Assembly (NCBI GenBank): GCA_947396885.1
Contig: OX377202.1
Coordinates: 30,123,407 to 30,187,406, forward strand
Source: Heligmosomoides polygyrus polygyrus
Taxonomy: Eukaryota > Nematoda > Chromadorea > Rhabditida > Heligmosomidae
DNA: 64,000 bases
Reading direction: 5' to 3'
Shown here: positions 34,576 through 47,901 of the stretch, piece after piece
Layout: every line of letters starts with the position of its first letter
Position numbering within the stretch: position 1 is the first letter of the stretch
Made by a program: the position numbers and the translations under genes
The notes under the pieces: model-generated
Databases searched by the model: none
Seen by the model: only the letters and a program-made list of their open reading frames with translations
Told to the model about the DNA's origin: nothing

Positions 34576-36574
34576 AGGCTTGCTGACTATGTACTGTAAG
34601 GTAAATATGTCGACCAACTATACATTCAAAGTGGCTTTATGAAGTCCTGTTGAAGTAAACACGTGGCGCTTTCCGCAAACGGATTGATTGATGCCATTCA
34701 TTATCATTCTTTACATAATATAATAAACTAAGGTTACAAAGACCATTATCAAAAACTAAAGTTACAAATACCATTATCTGAGATCTCAGCAACGCTGCTG
34801 CTGGGCGAACGGGATCATGGACTTTTCTACACGTCTACTTTTGCCTCCCAGAGGGAACACATTGACCGCCACCAGTGGAGAGGGGTGGGACTATTGGGCC
34901 GTGCATTAATCATCATTGCGGAAATTCTGTTTATAGACAAGAACCTCTTCGACGTCCGGCACAACGTTCGAGGCGGCGCTAACGCTTCCAATTCTGTCAC
35001 TGCTCACATAGAAACAACAATTTATGCGGAGGAAAACATTCTCGAGAGACTCGTTTGCCCATGCTCTTCAAGGCGGGGGAAATGTGCTCAAAGCTCACCG
35101 AGCTGTTTGCATGATGTGCGGAATGCCGATGTAGCAGCGCGTTTTGTCAGAAAGTTGCTGAAAGCATGTGGGTGGCCATCAGATGAGCCACTACCTCGTT
35201 CGTTATGACGGTATCGAGAGTGGAGACTACCACAAAAAAGTCATGAATGGCTTAAGTACAAGCCTAAGTTCAAGAATCAGGAAATCAGGGATTTTGAATC
35301 TCGCTCGCCTCCCAGTGAGAGGCATTGCAATGAAGGGTTTAACCGATTGAACCTCTCTTATACCACTGCAGCAACAACAACATGTTTAAAGGAGATATGC
35401 TACAAAATACGGTAAACCCTAATTAATTTCCACTTTTCCAGCTTACGGTTGTACTTTTACAGCGACGTGAATGTGTAGGATACTCCACTCTCATGTTCAG
35501 CTACTATTCGTCTACGTGAATTCGTATGGCCTACGTGAACACATACGAAAATTAAAAGAATAAAAGAAAGGATAAGAGGTGACGATATTCAATCGAGGAA
35601 TGGTGGATCACATTTGATTTGCCTCTCCGAGTCCTACACAGTGGTAAAGCTACAGTTTGACGAGCTCTTTGCAACTTGTAGGTGGACCAAGAATTATTGG
35701 CGCGGGTTTTTTGCTGTTGGAGTAACTTATTTTGAAAGGCAAGCTTCCAAAGTCCCTCAGGCCTTGGCATACTTTGCTAGAGCCCAATAGTGTCAGAGGC
35801 TTTTTCAGAGTGCGTTGTGCACAATGCATATTGAATCGACGAAGTCAATCCAGTAGGCGAAAGCACGTCCCATGCGCTTCTGCTTGTGTGTTCTGAGAAA
35901 TAAGCTGCTCCAAGCAATAGCACGTTCCAGTCGTTTTTGGGCCGACCACGACGGAATTACGACGATGTGGTAAAGCTGTACACATTTGTCCGTAAATTTC
36001 TAAAAGGCGAATCGTTATTAGCATGTGACGGTTTGAGACGGATTATTCTGTCGCCACGGGCTTTTTGTCCATGCGGTACATATTGTAACCGCCGACTATT
36101 TCCCTCACTTTACAACAATAATGTCTCGCCAAACTAAAAATGACGTAAATTTTATTAAATTCGATTTTTAATAAATTTTTTTTTTCCCATGTACGCACGT
36201 CGCATGATCGATTGGTATTCTAGGCTCAATTGACCCATGTCAACATAGTTTTCAGTCAGTAGGAGATAGGATTGTAATGTAGCAAGGATTGTAATGTAGC
36301 ACTTGGAAAAGGTAAATTTATTTACCATTTTTCCTATTTCTCTCTCAGTCAACCTTCGACATGGGCTCGTTATATGAGCTTGATTGTCTGGCAAAGTGCC
36401 TTTCCGTAAAAGTGCAATGCTTACTTACCACGTAGTAAATGTAAATTGATCCAGAAGTATGTGTCCACTGACGACGAGAAAAGCGTGATAGAAGGGAAAG
36501 TGCACGTTGATAGATGTCTACGGAAGGAGTGCAAGTCAAGAGCAAATGCAGCGTTTGTTGTTAGATAGGGGAAT
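34576..36574. other. no recognisable gene
   Basis: Open frame of 107 codons at 34885-35208 without known motifs. A 17-bp tandem duplication (aggattgtaatgtagca) lies near 36267-36300. Confidence 0.35.
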
Positions 36575-37480
36575 ATGAAAGGTTATAAGGTAGTCACGAT
36601 TTGGTCTAAATTAAGAAAAGCGATCAAGCTGGTCTACAATAGAAACGCCACCAAGAGAAACGGAGTCGTGAGTGCTGTGCCGGAGTTCCTGAAGGATTCG
36701 GTAGAGGCTGTCCTAAGGATAAACAATGAAACAAAAAAAAAAGGAGAGCTAGATGTGACCTATGCTAGCAGATGAAGAATGCCGGAAGTGGACCACTTTA
36801 TCTGAAAAGACCTGCCCTGAAAACCGTCCATGATGTTAAGTTACTTCCAGGAGAGGATGCATAACATCATATGCTCTTGGTAGCCAACCTTACCATCCAT
36901 CTACCCAGCATACCAGAAGTAAGAACAGAACCCAGAACCGGATGGTGGAGACTGCGGACCACAGACTGCAACGAGCTACGAAGAAGAGTGCGCGAAGCAG
37001 GTTCCCCAGATCCAACTGGCTCCTCAAACAAGCCCTGAATGAGGGTGACCCAAACGATCCTACGATGTGCCAAGGAAATCCTCGATAAAGCAGAGGGAGG
37101 AATCAGAGCGAACAAGGTAGCATGGTTCTGGAATAAAGAGGTGCAGGTTGCGGTGAGGAAAAAGGAGGATTACAAACTGTGGCGGGAGACAGGGCGCCCG
37201 TACATCCACCAGCCTACAGGCAGTTGAATAGGATGGCAAAAGCAGCCGCAGCGAGGGCCAAGAACGTCTGTAGAAGTGAAACTGTGATGGGAGGAGTACT
37301 TCAGGAGCTCTTGAACCAGGAATTCCCTCATCGGGAAGACCAGGGAGAACAGCCAACGAATGAGCCATCCCACCCTGCACGCAGGAGGATGTTTTCCGGC
37401 CAGGCCTTAGGGAAGATGATGCTGGAAAGATGAGGAAAAGTAGAGAAAAACCAGCAGGGCTCGACGGGATGCTAATAGAA
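36575..37480 (+). pseudogene. old RTE-like LINE remnant, 5' portion
   Basis: Decayed endonuclease and linker region. RNGVVSAVPEFLKDSVEAVL (36655-36714) fits the endonuclease. LLPGEDA and RTEPRTGWWRLR (about 36835-36960), then FWNKEVQVAVRKKEDYKLWR, fit the EN-to-RT linker of RTE-type elements. Stops and frameshifts are throughout. It resumes at 40138. Confidence 0.65.
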
Positions 37481-37774
37481 ACTTGTTTTATTAAGTTTTC
37501 ATTAAATTTTTCAACTTATTTTCACTTTCTAATTCTATTTCTCTCAAATGCCTCTAGTTCTTTGTCTTTTCTTCTTCACTCTTTCTCATCTTTCTTCATC
37601 TGTTCTCTCTTCCATTTTCGTTTTCCTATCTCTTTTCTTTTACAGACAGATTTTAAAGAAACCTTAAAATATACTCCTCTTCTCCACTGGAGAGCCACGG
37701 GAGGAGTGTAACACAAAGGTTCGTCTGAAGGCAGTGGCGAAACGAACCTTTTCCTATGTTTTGTATTTTGTGAC

Positions 37775-40069
37775 ATACCATTCTTTTCCCTACGATGGAC
37801 CTGGGAATCTCCCGGTGGCCAGTTCCACAACGAGATCGAGCACATCATCTTCAACCGCAAATATTGCCTGACCGACGTCTCCGTTGTCCCCAAGTTCTAC
37901 ACGGGATCGGACCACCGCCTCCTTCGCGCAAGGTTCCGCTTTTCGCGTCAAGGAGAGAAGGCCGCGAAGTTCAAGAAGAGGAGTCCCAGAACGACCATCA
38001 ACTGGGACCTCTACACCTCTCTTGCCGGTCTTTGGGAAGATGCCGTCATGGACAACGTCGACGAGGAATACGACCGCTTCGTGCATCATCTCCACGATAG
38101 TGCTAAGGGAGCCGAGAGCTTGAAGACCACCAAGAGACGCCTGTCTCCGGAAACTCTCGAGCTGATACGCCAGCGTGGAGCAGCACGAGCGTCAGGCAAC
38201 TACCAACTGACGTCCGAGCTTGCGAAGCTATGCAGAGAGGCGATAAAGGAGGATCTTAAGGAGAGAAGGGCGGAAGTGTTGGCTGAAGCTGCAGAGGCAG
38301 GGTTGAGCATCCGCAATGCCCGCCGGAACTTCGCCAACTTCAAGACCAAGATGACAGCTCTCCGACGTCCCGACGGAACCGTCACCTCTTCCAGAAGGAC
38401 CATGGAGAGGGTCATCCACGACTTCTACTCCGATCTCTTCGATAGCCACGTCCAACTGCCCCCACGCCATCTTCCGCAGGATGGATACGTCGTCCCCTCT
38501 GTTCTCCCTTCCGAGATCCGACACGCCATCTCGTCGGTGAAGAAACGTACAGCACCCGGTTCTGACAGAATCAGAGCTGAACACCTGAAGAACCTCCCGC
38601 CAGCGCTCATCAACACCCTGGCGCGGCTCTTCACACGCTACCTGTCCGAATGCAAGGTTCCATCTCAGTGGAAGACCAGCAAGACCGTTTTGCTGTACAA
38701 GAAGGGAGACGTGCACGACATTGGCAACTATCGCCCGATCTGCCTGCTGTCCGTAGTCTACAAGCTGTTCACTCGAGTTATCCTGAATAGGATTAGCAGA
38801 ACGCTAGACGAAGGACAGCCATGCGAGCAAGCAGGATTTCGGAGAGGATTCAGTACGATCGACCACATACACACCATTACGAAGCTCATCGAAGTGTCGC
38901 GAGAGTACAAGCTGCCGCTGTGCCTTACGTTCATCGACCTGAAGAAGGCATTCGACTCTGTCGAAACTGAAGCGGTCATCGAGGCCCTGCTCACCCAGGG
39001 CGTTCCTACTCAGTACATCAGAGTCCTTCGAGAGCTGTACAGTGGATTCACGACCAAGATCTCACCATTCTACAACGACGTCGTCGTCGACGTGAAGAGA
39101 GGGGTTCGGCAAGGGGATACCATATCCCCGAAGCTCTTCAGCGCCACTCTCGAAAACGTCATGCGCGAACTAGAATGGGAAGACATGGGAGTGAAGGTCG
39201 ACGGCCGGCAACTACATCATCTTCGCTTCGCTGACGACATCGTGCTCATAACGCCGAGCATCAGCCAGGCGGAGCGAATGCTGGCCGACTTCGATCGTGT
39301 ATGTGGGAACGTTGGACTGCAGCTGAATCTTACGAAGACGATGTTCATGAAGAACGGATGGGTTTCTGATGCCCCATTCTCGCTCAACGGAACGAACATC
39401 TCCGAATGCTCCAGCTATGTGTATCTGGGTCGCGAAGTCAACATGGCCAACGACCTAGCACCAGAGCTGAGCAGGAGGAAAAGAGCGGCTTGGGGAGCTT
39501 TCAAGAGCGTCGAAGAAGTCGCGAAGAAGACGAAGAACGTCCGACTCCGTGCCCACCTATTCGACTCCACTGTTCTTCCTGCCCTAACATACGCCTCAGA
39601 GACCTGGGCTATACGAAAGCAGGATGAACACGCGATCAGCGTCGCGCAGCGTGGAATCGAGAGGACGATGCTCGGAGTGAAACGACTCACGCAAGTGAGA
39701 GAAGGCCTCCGAAGTTCCGAGCTTCGCCGACGTTCGAAGATCAGAGACGCTGTCGCATGGGCCAAGTTGTCGAAAATTAGGTGGGCCGGCCACGTAATGC
39801 GCTTCTCAGACACCCGCTGGACGAGAGCCATCACCGACTGGATTCCGCGGGATGTCAAAAGAACACCAGGACGCCCACCAACGCGTTGGTCGGACTTCTT
39901 CGTGAAAGCCCTGAACGACCGATATGACGCTCTTCGTGTCCCTCGAGCGAGGAGGATCCATTGGACCACTCTGGCACGCGACAGGGACGAATGGAGACGC
40001 TGCTGGCACCCGCTCGAGCAATTCGATGATCAACGGGACGACAGGTGATACAGGTGATACCATTCTTTT
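37775..40069 (+). mobile_element. RTE-like LINE, second subfamily, 5'-truncated, 13-bp TSD
   Basis: Element 37788-40056, flanked by ataccattctttt at 37775-37787 and 40057-40069. The tail is two ggtgatac-type units. It sits inside AT-rich DNA that itself interrupts the older LINE at 36575-40990. Confidence 0.85.
37796..40048 (+). CDS. EN(C-terminal)-RT polyprotein of the RTE-like LINE
   Basis: An open frame of 750 codons with no stop from the truncation point, so the first codon is not a natural start (internal ATG at 38048). It begins in the endonuclease C-terminus ([20 protein letters not shown], then [12 protein letters not shown] with the SDH motif). RT motifs: [32 protein letters not shown] and FADDIVLI. 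The C-terminus [16 protein letters not shown] and [11 protein letters not shown] is as in other RTE proteins. RT catalytic residues are intact but the endonuclease is missing, so the copy cannot move alone. Its proteins or RNA could still act in trans. Confidence 0.8.
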   Translation, partial: WTWESPGGQFHNEIEHIIFNRKYCLTDVSVVPKFYTGSDHRLLRARFRFSRQGEKAAKFKKRSPRTTINWDLYTSLAGLWEDAVMDNVDEEYDRFVHHLHDSAKGAESLKTTKRRLSPETLELIRQRGAARASGNYQLTSELAKLCREAIKEDLKERRAEVLAEAAEAGLSIRNARRNFANFKTKMTALRRPDGTVTSSRRTMERVIHDFYSDLFDSHVQLPPRHLPQDGYVVPSVLPSEIRHAISSVKKRTAPGSDRIRAEHLKNLPPALINTLARLFTRYLSECKVPSQWKTSKTVLLYKKGDVHDIGNYRPICLLSVVYKLFTRVILNRISRTLDEGQPCEQAGFRRGFSTIDHIHTITKLIEVSREYKLPLCLTFIDLKKAFDSVETEAVIEALLTQGVPTQYIRVLRELYSGFTTKISPFYNDVVVDVKRGVRQGDTISPKLFSATLENVMRELEWEDMGVKVDGRQLHHLRFADDIVLITPSISQAERMLADFDRVCGNVGLQLNLTKTMFMKNGWVSDAPFSLNGTNISECSSYVYLGREVNMANDLAPELSRRKRAAWGAFKSVEEVAKKTKNVRLRAHLFDSTVLPALTYASETWAIRKQDEHAISVAQRGIERTMLGVKRLTQVREGLRSSELRRRSKIRDAVAWAKLSKIRWAGHVMRFSDTRWTRAITDWIPRDVKRTPGRPPTRWSDFFVKALNDRYDALRVPRARRIHWTTLARDRDEWRRCWHPLEQFDDQRDDR

Positions 40070-40137
40070 AATTAATTATAATGTTAAATTCTATTATTTT
40101 ACAACTTTCTCCACCTCTTCAAATTTTACGTTTTCTT

Positions 40138-40990
40138 ATGTTTTATATTGGAAGGCGCTTGGGGACTGTGGACTCAACTGGTCGACACAGTTCCTCGACA
40201 AAGTCACAGTAGAGTGTAATATGCCGAAGGAAACTGAAGGAACAGCACTATAGCTACACATCTTCAAAAAGAAGAGTGACGCGTCCGAGTGTTCCTTTTA
40301 CCGAGGGACCAAACTGGTCACATGAAATGAAGATGAAGGTCTTCGAAGGGTCTAGTGGAGTCCAAGGGAGATGGCGCCCCTCGGAGAAGTGCAGCTTCAT
40401 GCCCGAGAGGTCCACCACAGACACCTTAATCACATATCAGGTGATGGAGAAGTTTCATGCGGAAAAAGCGAAACTCATGCTACCTGGCACTCCTGGACAT
40501 GGAGAAGGCTTATGACAGGGTACCCTGATCGTGTTCTGTAAAGCCCTCCTAGGAAGGGATGTTCCGGAACGTCTGATCACGGTCATTAATGGCATACACG
40601 AAGGCTCGTGGGGCAGGGCAAGGCGCAGCAGCGGCAAACACACGCTACGTGAATGAGAGAATGCTCAGGTGGGCATGTGGACGGAGCCGTCTGAATAGGG
40701 TGCAGAATGGGGGCATTAGGGCAGTGAAGAAGACAGCCCCGATCTGATTGAAAATGATGGAGCAGCGCTTGAGGTGGTATAAACACATCCTCAGAGGACA
40801 AGAGAGTCAGTCCATAAAGTTGACTCCAGACTTCGAAGCTCCGGAAAGCGCCCGAGAGAAGCCCCAAGGAAAAGGTGGAAGGATATCATCAAGAGAGGTC
40901 TCGTCGAAGTCGGCGCCACGGTAGATGACAACCTTGATAACTTACTTTATTACTAGAACAGCGAACCCTGCGACCGCGCGGGACTAAACC
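40138..40990 (+). pseudogene. old RTE-like LINE remnant, 3' portion
   Basis: Resumes the element of 36575-37480: WKALGDCGLNWSTQFLDKVT, IFKKKSDASEC and LHARE/HHRHLNHISGDGE in shifting frames. A deletion removes the RT active site. Then VNERMLRWACG, KMMEQRLRWYKHILRGQES and TRTANPATARD. Many frameshifts. Confidence 0.65.
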
Positions 40991-41052
40991 CTCAAAAGAG
41001 GAAGAATTAAAATGGGCTATCGGCTAAATTGGCTAAATTCTCATGCATTCCA

Positions 41053-41074
41053 CCCCCCCCCCCCCCCCCCCCCC
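41053..41074. repeat. poly-C run (22 nt)
   Basis: Homopolymer just after the old LINE remnant. Confidence 0.9.
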
Positions 41075-44000
41075 ACCTAACATCAAGCAGTAATTTGATG
41101 AGTGTGGCTGCTGAAAAGAATTTCGTAACGATAAACTTTGCACTACACTTGCAGGGATAATCGGCGTGCGGCACACTGGTGTACCACGTACGGTGCTGAA
41201 ATCAACCACTTTACTCGCCCGTACTAAGTTGAGCTCTTAATGAATCTAGCCAGTATTCACCCAAAACTATTTATTATGCTTTCACTGCACTCGGGAACTA
41301 AGGTGAGGGAGTAACTCAAGAATCGATTAGAACTCTCGAACTTCCATTTGAAAGGAACTCTCATAATCATGTGATCCTTTTGTAAAGTAGCATGTTCCAT
41401 GATGTCAAAACAAAGCCTATAACAAAAATGGTTTAAAACCTCAGTGAGATCAACAAAGCCGTTCAGACCCAGAGTGGTGGCATATTTCCGAAGGTCAAGC
41501 AGATGTGACTTTCAGCTCTGACCTCTGCTCTGTGTTGCCCACTGACAGGAAGATATTGGAACAAACTCTTTAACACTCTGGAAGTAGCCCGTTTTAGAAC
41601 CTGGCTGAAAGAACTTTTATAAACAAATCTTAACTCATGTGCAGGAAATCCGCTGTTATCGATGTTTCTCCAAGAGCCTGAAGACAGCGCTGTGTGGTAC
41701 AGCGATCGGACTGCTCAACAAAGGCGAAGACCTGGATAAACTACAGAACCCGCTGTGCTCATTTCAACAAAAAAATGTGCTAAATGGTGACAACCGAGAG
41801 GTATGGTGAACACAGTCCGATTCAGCTCAAATCTCCGGAACAGCCGTCTATGTATGTTGAGAAGGTCTATTGAAGAAGATGATACTAGCGTGTTTGACAG
41901 TTCGGATTCCAGAGTTTGAGACAAGCCAAAGAGGTTAAGAGTAGCTGCACTGCACATTCAAATGAAAGTTAAAAAGAAGACGATACGATAACGGCAGAAG
42001 GTAAAAGGTGGGATCATCTGTAACCCTTAGTTATGCATCACCCTTGAAAAGCCACCTCTCCCTAGATTATGATAGAAGGGAACCGGCACTCGGTAGAATA
42101 CGGGAGGCGTTTATGCGGAACAAGAGGAGATTTTGCGGAACAAGAGGAGGAATTGCGAAATTCATTAACAACACGAATAAGTAGTTAGAATCTGCGTAGT
42201 CGGGATTCCCTATCATTGAAAACGTAGCCAAATATTACGTTGAGGGGTTGAGCCCCGGTGAAGGCACACATAGGAGCTGTGCAATTCAGGCCCACTTAAA
42301 AAGACTATTCTGCTTAATATCCAACTGGACTTCTCTCGGCTAGCCATCTTCAAAGCTATTCAACTTAGTGGAATTTGGGCAGTATGAGTGTAAGTTCAGC
42401 AGTGATTTGTGGTCGACGTGAGTGAGGGACATTAGCGATATGGAGGGAAGCTCAGATGAGTTAGAGCATCGCCCCAAAGGGTTTCGCTGAGACGTGCACG
42501 GAAGGGGACACCAGGACTGCTAGCAGGTGTTCAGGTAGCAGTGCACATTCGGGTCCAGCTATCAACATTGGTGGTTGGCGATTGTTACAGCCGTTGAACA
42601 GCGAAACAGCGGTGTTCGAGAGGCACCTTTAATTTATGACACATGAATCGGCTAGGCACAACGGCACTCCGTCATTCTATGACATCCTCAGTCGGTGCAT
42701 CCAACCTTACGAATTCAATGAAGCCATTGAGTGGTTTAGGATCACGTGTCTGTATGTACACCTAGGGCAAGTCAGCAACCCCTTTGTGAAATTCTAAATG
42801 TTCAAAGCACTCTAGAGGGGACAGCACTACTCGCCATTTAGCCAAATTTTCAACCTTCTCAACTCTCCTGAAATTGTACAGTGTTCGAACCGATAACTGG
42901 AACGAGATACCTACCCAAGAATGGAGACATTTTCCTTTTTTTGATTCCTTTTAACGGGCACAGTCAGGGATCCTTGCTACAATTTTCAGTTTTCGTCAGG
43001 CGCTTGTGAAGAGGTGCCTGATCCTAAAAACGCTTGATAAAGGATGGCTCGTCTTCAATAATCGAATTACGGCTACTTTATGGCAAAAACCGTCACAGCA
43101 ATAGTAAGCATTCATGATCAGTTGAATTAACAGAATAAAGGCCAGTAAACATAACTTTCTAAAAAGTTTGTAATATATGAACCCTGTTAGGCGAATAGCT
43201 CGTCAGCAAATCTTGCCAAAATCTATGAAGAACGAGAGTATCTACAGCCTTCCAAAATGTGTATAGCACTCGTTAATGGCTCGCTAAATCTGAAGTACAT
43301 GCCAGAGCTCAACAACGAAAAACTAATCAGAAAGAGCAGTACGTTTCAAGTGCGCACCAGCGTGAGTCTTGTCTTTAATGAAATTCTGTTTACAGCCAAA
43401 CCACTTCCAGTAGTCGATGATGACGTAAGGTGTACTATACAACGCTTACTGAGGGTAAATAACAGGAGAACGTTTTTGAACGAATTTGTAGCGCAGACAG
43501 AATTAAGGCTTAAACCGTAGTGTTGATCGCTTCGTATCACTTACCTAAAACCCAGAATAGCCTTCTTGGTTAACCCGCCAGCCGTCCTTCAGCCCTGATT
43601 TCATGTCGAAAGTCGGGGCACTGAAACAGTTAATCAAATTTCAGAGAAGCTGAGCACAGCTCTGTCCGCTACACCGTGGAACAAATCGAATGCATATTTT
43701 CCTATAATTATCACTATGGAGCAATGATTGCTTAAAGCCTTTCAATGGAACGATCCTAACCGTCGAAGAATAAGTGCGCCACTTCACCTCTAACGACCTC
43801 TGTTTGGAAAGCATCACTATTTTTTGAGAAACGCGACGGCAGCAAGAGGCTGGCATAACATTGTTCCCTAATTCGATTTTTTTATTAATGATTACATGGC
43901 TGCTTGAAAAAGACTACTTCTAAGCGCAAGAGTTTTTTTATAGCAAGATCCATGTAAAAGATAGTAGCACCAGTAGCAGCCGCACTAGGCTGAGAGAAAT

Positions 44001-44385
44001 GTGTGAAAGGCTCCACAATTCCAAACTTGGCTTTGGAACGCCATTCATATGATCGTTGAGCTATCCTCCAAAGTTTTCTACGCGGATCTCCTGGAGTTGA
44101 ACTGATCGGTACAATTATATCAGGGTAACGCAACATGATTAATATTGAGGGAAATAATGCGGCAAGAAAGTTGATGTAGCGATTCTGCTACTATCTACTG
44201 TTGTGTGCTTCATTGCCATGCGGCCAATCATCTTACGCCTTGTTCAAAACGAATCAACCACTTCGTCAGCTTCAATGCTTTGGATTGTCAACAACTACAT
44301 GAACCACAAGAGGGGAATGCGAGACTTTGAGAGCAATTTAAAAGGAGCCTGCCCTTTCTCTTCAGGAAAAGGCGCTAGTAGCAAG
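41075..44385. other. no recognisable gene
   Basis: Short frames only (for example 43257-43520 plus and 43885-44136 minus) with no recognised domain. A 19-bp tandem pair (tgcggaacaagaggag) lies at about 42113-42150. Confidence 0.35.
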
Positions 44386-44635
44386 CAATCAAGGCGAGAT
44401 GTTGGGGATGCACCGGCTGTCACGCGCACCCGATTCCAGGTTCTTGGTTCGAGTTCCCCGTTCAGGCCAACCCTGTCTTCCATTCCTCCATGGTGAATTG
44501 GTATTGGTACTAGACCTTAAAAGGGCCCTGGGAAAGATAAAACGCTGAATTGTTTACCGGCTCGCCACAGCAATTCTTTGAATAGATCATACATTCAAAT
44601 TGCCTTCACAATATTCATAAGTTGAATCTGTAGCT
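44386..44635 (+). repeat. diverged SINE copy
   Basis: cacccgattccaggttcttggttcgagttcccc keeps a good B box (ggttcgagttcc). Then accctgtcttccattcctcc and agataaaacgctgaattg. The tail is lost. Confidence 0.65.
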
Positions 44636-44698
44636 TATTCTATAAGAAATTGGCCTTTGTTTCTGCTTGACTAGCCTCTGTTTTTATTCTTTCATAAA

Positions 44699-44990
44699 GG
44701 ATAAGGATAAAGGACGGCGTTACTCAATCCGTTCTGGGATGCGCCAGCGCATTCTACTTCTACGGGATGTCGTGGAGGCGACATGAATGCGTATTTGGCC
44801 ATACAGTGACTTGTAGTGGCCAGCTGATGAACAATTCAGCGCTTTATCCTTCCCAGACAATTCTTGTGCCAATTCCCCTACCCCAGAGGGATGGAACGCT
44901 TGGTTGGCCTGGGCAGGAAATCTGAACCAGGAACCTGGTATCGGGTGCACGCGGCAGTCGCGCCTCCTCGGACTGCGCTACACGCGCCCC
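44699..44990 (-). repeat. SINE copy, nearly full length
   Basis: Starts ggataaggataaaggacggcg and ends cggactgcgctacacgcgcccc, minus orientation, with little divergence. A possible 9-bp target duplication is ttttattct (44682-44690) / ttttatact (44991-44999). It lies head-to-head with the plus copy 44386-44635. Confidence 0.8.
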
Positions 44991-45019
44991 TTTTATACTC
45001 ATTCTTCATTCTTTCATAA

Positions 45020-46335
45020 TTTATAAAATAAACCATTTCATTAACAACTAAGCAAATTTATGCTCCGGAATTCACCCGTAGATGGCTCATAAGCTTCAAA
45101 GGGCATATGAACAAGGGTCAGCTTTCCTCGGAAGAATATTGCTCGCGGGCTCATAAGAATTGAACTAACAAGATAGGCAACCAAGACGATCAAAGATGTC
45201 AGAAGGAAGAGTGCTTAAGGTTGCAGGGCTTGAATAAAATAAAAAGCGGTGACGAAATCGGCTATGAAAATTCCTATAATAAAGAAGTAAAGAACGCCTT
45301 TTTCCATTCAGTGGATGGAATTTGTAACTGTAACAGCGCTGAGCAGTTGTCCATATAGCTGGAAAAGTTCAGAACTAACTTGAATAGAAATGGTCACTTC
45401 TCTAGCTTTAGCTGTCGCCAGAGGTCAGTATTCAGTCTTCCTCCAAAACGTAATAGACTACTTCGTATAAAAAGCTTTTAAGAACAAGCCCTGTGCGAAG
45501 CCCAAAACGCACAAAAGCATCACGGCTTGACGAAGTTCGGAATAAAGCTATGAAAATTTCGCGAAAAACTCTCTGGACCTCGAGGGAGCCATATCGTCGA
45601 GTGATTCGTGTTTTAGTGAAAAATATCACCAACCTTTCGAGCTAGAATTTCGTTATGCACCGCGCAAGGTGTCAACACAGCTATGAAAGTAATGTTTATC
45701 TTGTTTAGAGCATTATGTTGAAATAATACCTGCCTTCTACTGCAAGCGTTGAATGTTTTCACCGGACCAGTACTAGAGTATGGTGCATCAGTTTATAATC
45801 CTTAACCTCGTAAGGCCAGCAATGAAATAGAAGGAGTTCAAATTAGTTCAGTTTCTCAAAAAGGATAATGATAAGTGATTTGAGATTTGGGTGAAACTGA
45901 CCTAATTCCATTAAGTAGCAATACAGATAAGTAGGAATACAGAAATCGTAATTTCGGACTATTCACCCTTGAGTTTAGAATAAAGAAAAATGGTGTATTT
46001 CTGTTTTAGAAAATTGCTACCAATGAAAGCAGAATCAAGCTCACAAACATTGGAATGTTGAGAGTGTATAATGTTCGTGGAGAAATAGTGATTTGCGATA
46101 CTGAGCAGCAGAAATTGTAGGCTCTTCTTTTTCGTATGCAGGATCCACACCTCATATGAGGAGCTTTGTGAAAGACAAAGTCTCCAAAGGAAATACGGAG
46201 CCTTTAGAAGGTTTTTAAATTTACAATGAAATGCATAAAAAATTCTCTATTCACTTCACATATGCATTAGTACATATAAATATAGGTCTTATGAGTGAGT
46301 TGGTGTAGACTTGAAAGAAATATTGAAACTATATC
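45020..46335. other. no recognisable feature
   Basis: AT-rich spacer between the SINE pair and the possible Tigger-like end. Confidence 0.35.
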
Positions 46336-46689
46336 CAGTTCTCTCTTCTTATAACGCGTTTGAAGGGACCGGGGAAAATCCGCGTTGCAACTGGAATCGC
46401 GTCCTAACCGGAACTTACTTTTTTAGACTGTTTTACGCGTAGATTTGATAAAAATCGCATACACTGGCTAGGTATGACTATAGTAGTAAAATATGTGACC
46501 ACGTGGAGAGTTTGAAGGCAAAAAACATCTTTAGATTATGAATGAGGTCCAGTCGCAGAGCAGTACTCTCCGCTAGATGCATAAGTATGTCAGATATGTG
46601 TGGGAATAACGAGTTCCAGAGAGAAGTTAGAAGTGATCAACAACAAAACTGTGTACCCTGAGGTTACAAAATCTTTTCCCGCCATCAAA

Positions 46690-46760
46690 ACTCTCGCACC
46701 AGGCGAATCTCGAACCAGCTCTCTACCTCCCAGGATGTTAGCCCATTACGCGTGCTGTTA
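46690..46760 (-). ncRNA. tRNA-like sequence (possible second SINE head)
   Basis: On the minus strand, tgggctaacatcctggg resembles an A box and ctggttcgagattcgcc contains a B box (GGTTCGAGATTC) about 30 nt later. The cloverleaf is not convincing, so this is probably a tRNA-derived repeat and not a tRNA gene. Confidence 0.3.
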
Positions 46761-47901
46761 AATCGTTTGCCGCATCCGCCACATCCTCGTTGACGACAAG
46801 TCGTCTCCTTTGACGGATTTCGCGCCCCATTTCGCCTGCCGCGCGCGCTCTGGGTCTCCTCCTTCCCCGGGCTATTTCTCTGGGTTTCCTGATTTTCAGG
46901 ATCTTCTCAGGAGTCAGCGCTTCCAACCTTCTACATGGGCTTGCGGTCATTCGAGCGGCTATGCGCGTCCGGGAAGGGTCGTTAGGAGATGCTTTCGTTC
47001 TGCGCGTGTTTTTTGGTCATGGTTTCTCCCGTCTTACTCCTTGCGCGTACCTTGGGGTTCTTATTGTGTTCATAATGTCTTGCGTTCGTTGTTCTCACGG
47101 ACTCCTTTGTGTTCATGCATGTTTTTAGTGTTGCAATCGATTCTGTCTTGCTCTCATGTTTTGTTATCTCTCACATATCTTGTTCGAAGGTTACTCTATG
47201 CATATATGTTCCGTTTATCTTGTTTAGTGCATTGCATATTGGGTAGCTTGCCATAGCGTTGTGTTTTTATCGTGTCACTTAGCATTTCCAGGGTCTTACA
47301 TTATATCGGTGCTATTCCTATTGGTCTCCTTTTGGTCTCTATTTGTATTTGCGTAGTATCATCATAGTCATCCATGTTTATCATCGCGTTATGCATGTTA
47401 TTGCCTTATCTTATCATAGTACATTGCCATCGATGCTTTTAATGTGTTGTTTCGTTCATGTGCGCGTGTTATTTATGTATTATTTAAGATAAAGGTTTAA
47501 TTACCCAAGTTCGAGGTGACTCCATCGCGTTCGGTCGCATCCATCTACTTATTCCGCGTGGCAGCATATTTCTGTTTATTCGTCTGATTGGAATCACTTC
47601 ACTCGCTGTAGCGAACTATCAGCACTCTTCAGCGATATCGGTTTGTTGCTTGTGATAAAGCAGCTCTATTGCTGTAATCCTGCCCGGAAAGCAGAGGGTG
47701 CAGATACAAGTCCTGCATGGCGCGAGAGTTTTGATGGCTGCAGAACATTCCGTAACAGTTTGTAGCATCTATACTACCTGATCTCGGCTTAGAACAAATG
47801 TGTAGGATATTGTTTTGTATAGTCTGAGTTTTAATCCACACCTGTCGTTTCTGATACAGGAAATTTACGGCAACTTCTAAACACTACCGGGGATCCTTAT
47901 A

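Noticed and set aside
39415..39969. 184-codon minus-strand frame
   Set aside because: Antisense shadow of the RTE ORF at 37796-40048; the same shadow recurs at 30810-31358.
43885..44136. 83-codon minus-strand frame with protein-like composition
   Set aside because: Starts with ATG and looks plausible, but I recognise no family, signal peptide or partner exon. Left as unsupported.
46810..47256. 148-codon plus-strand frame
   Set aside because: Low-complexity C/S/R/L composition in T-rich DNA, no recognised domain or splice context.
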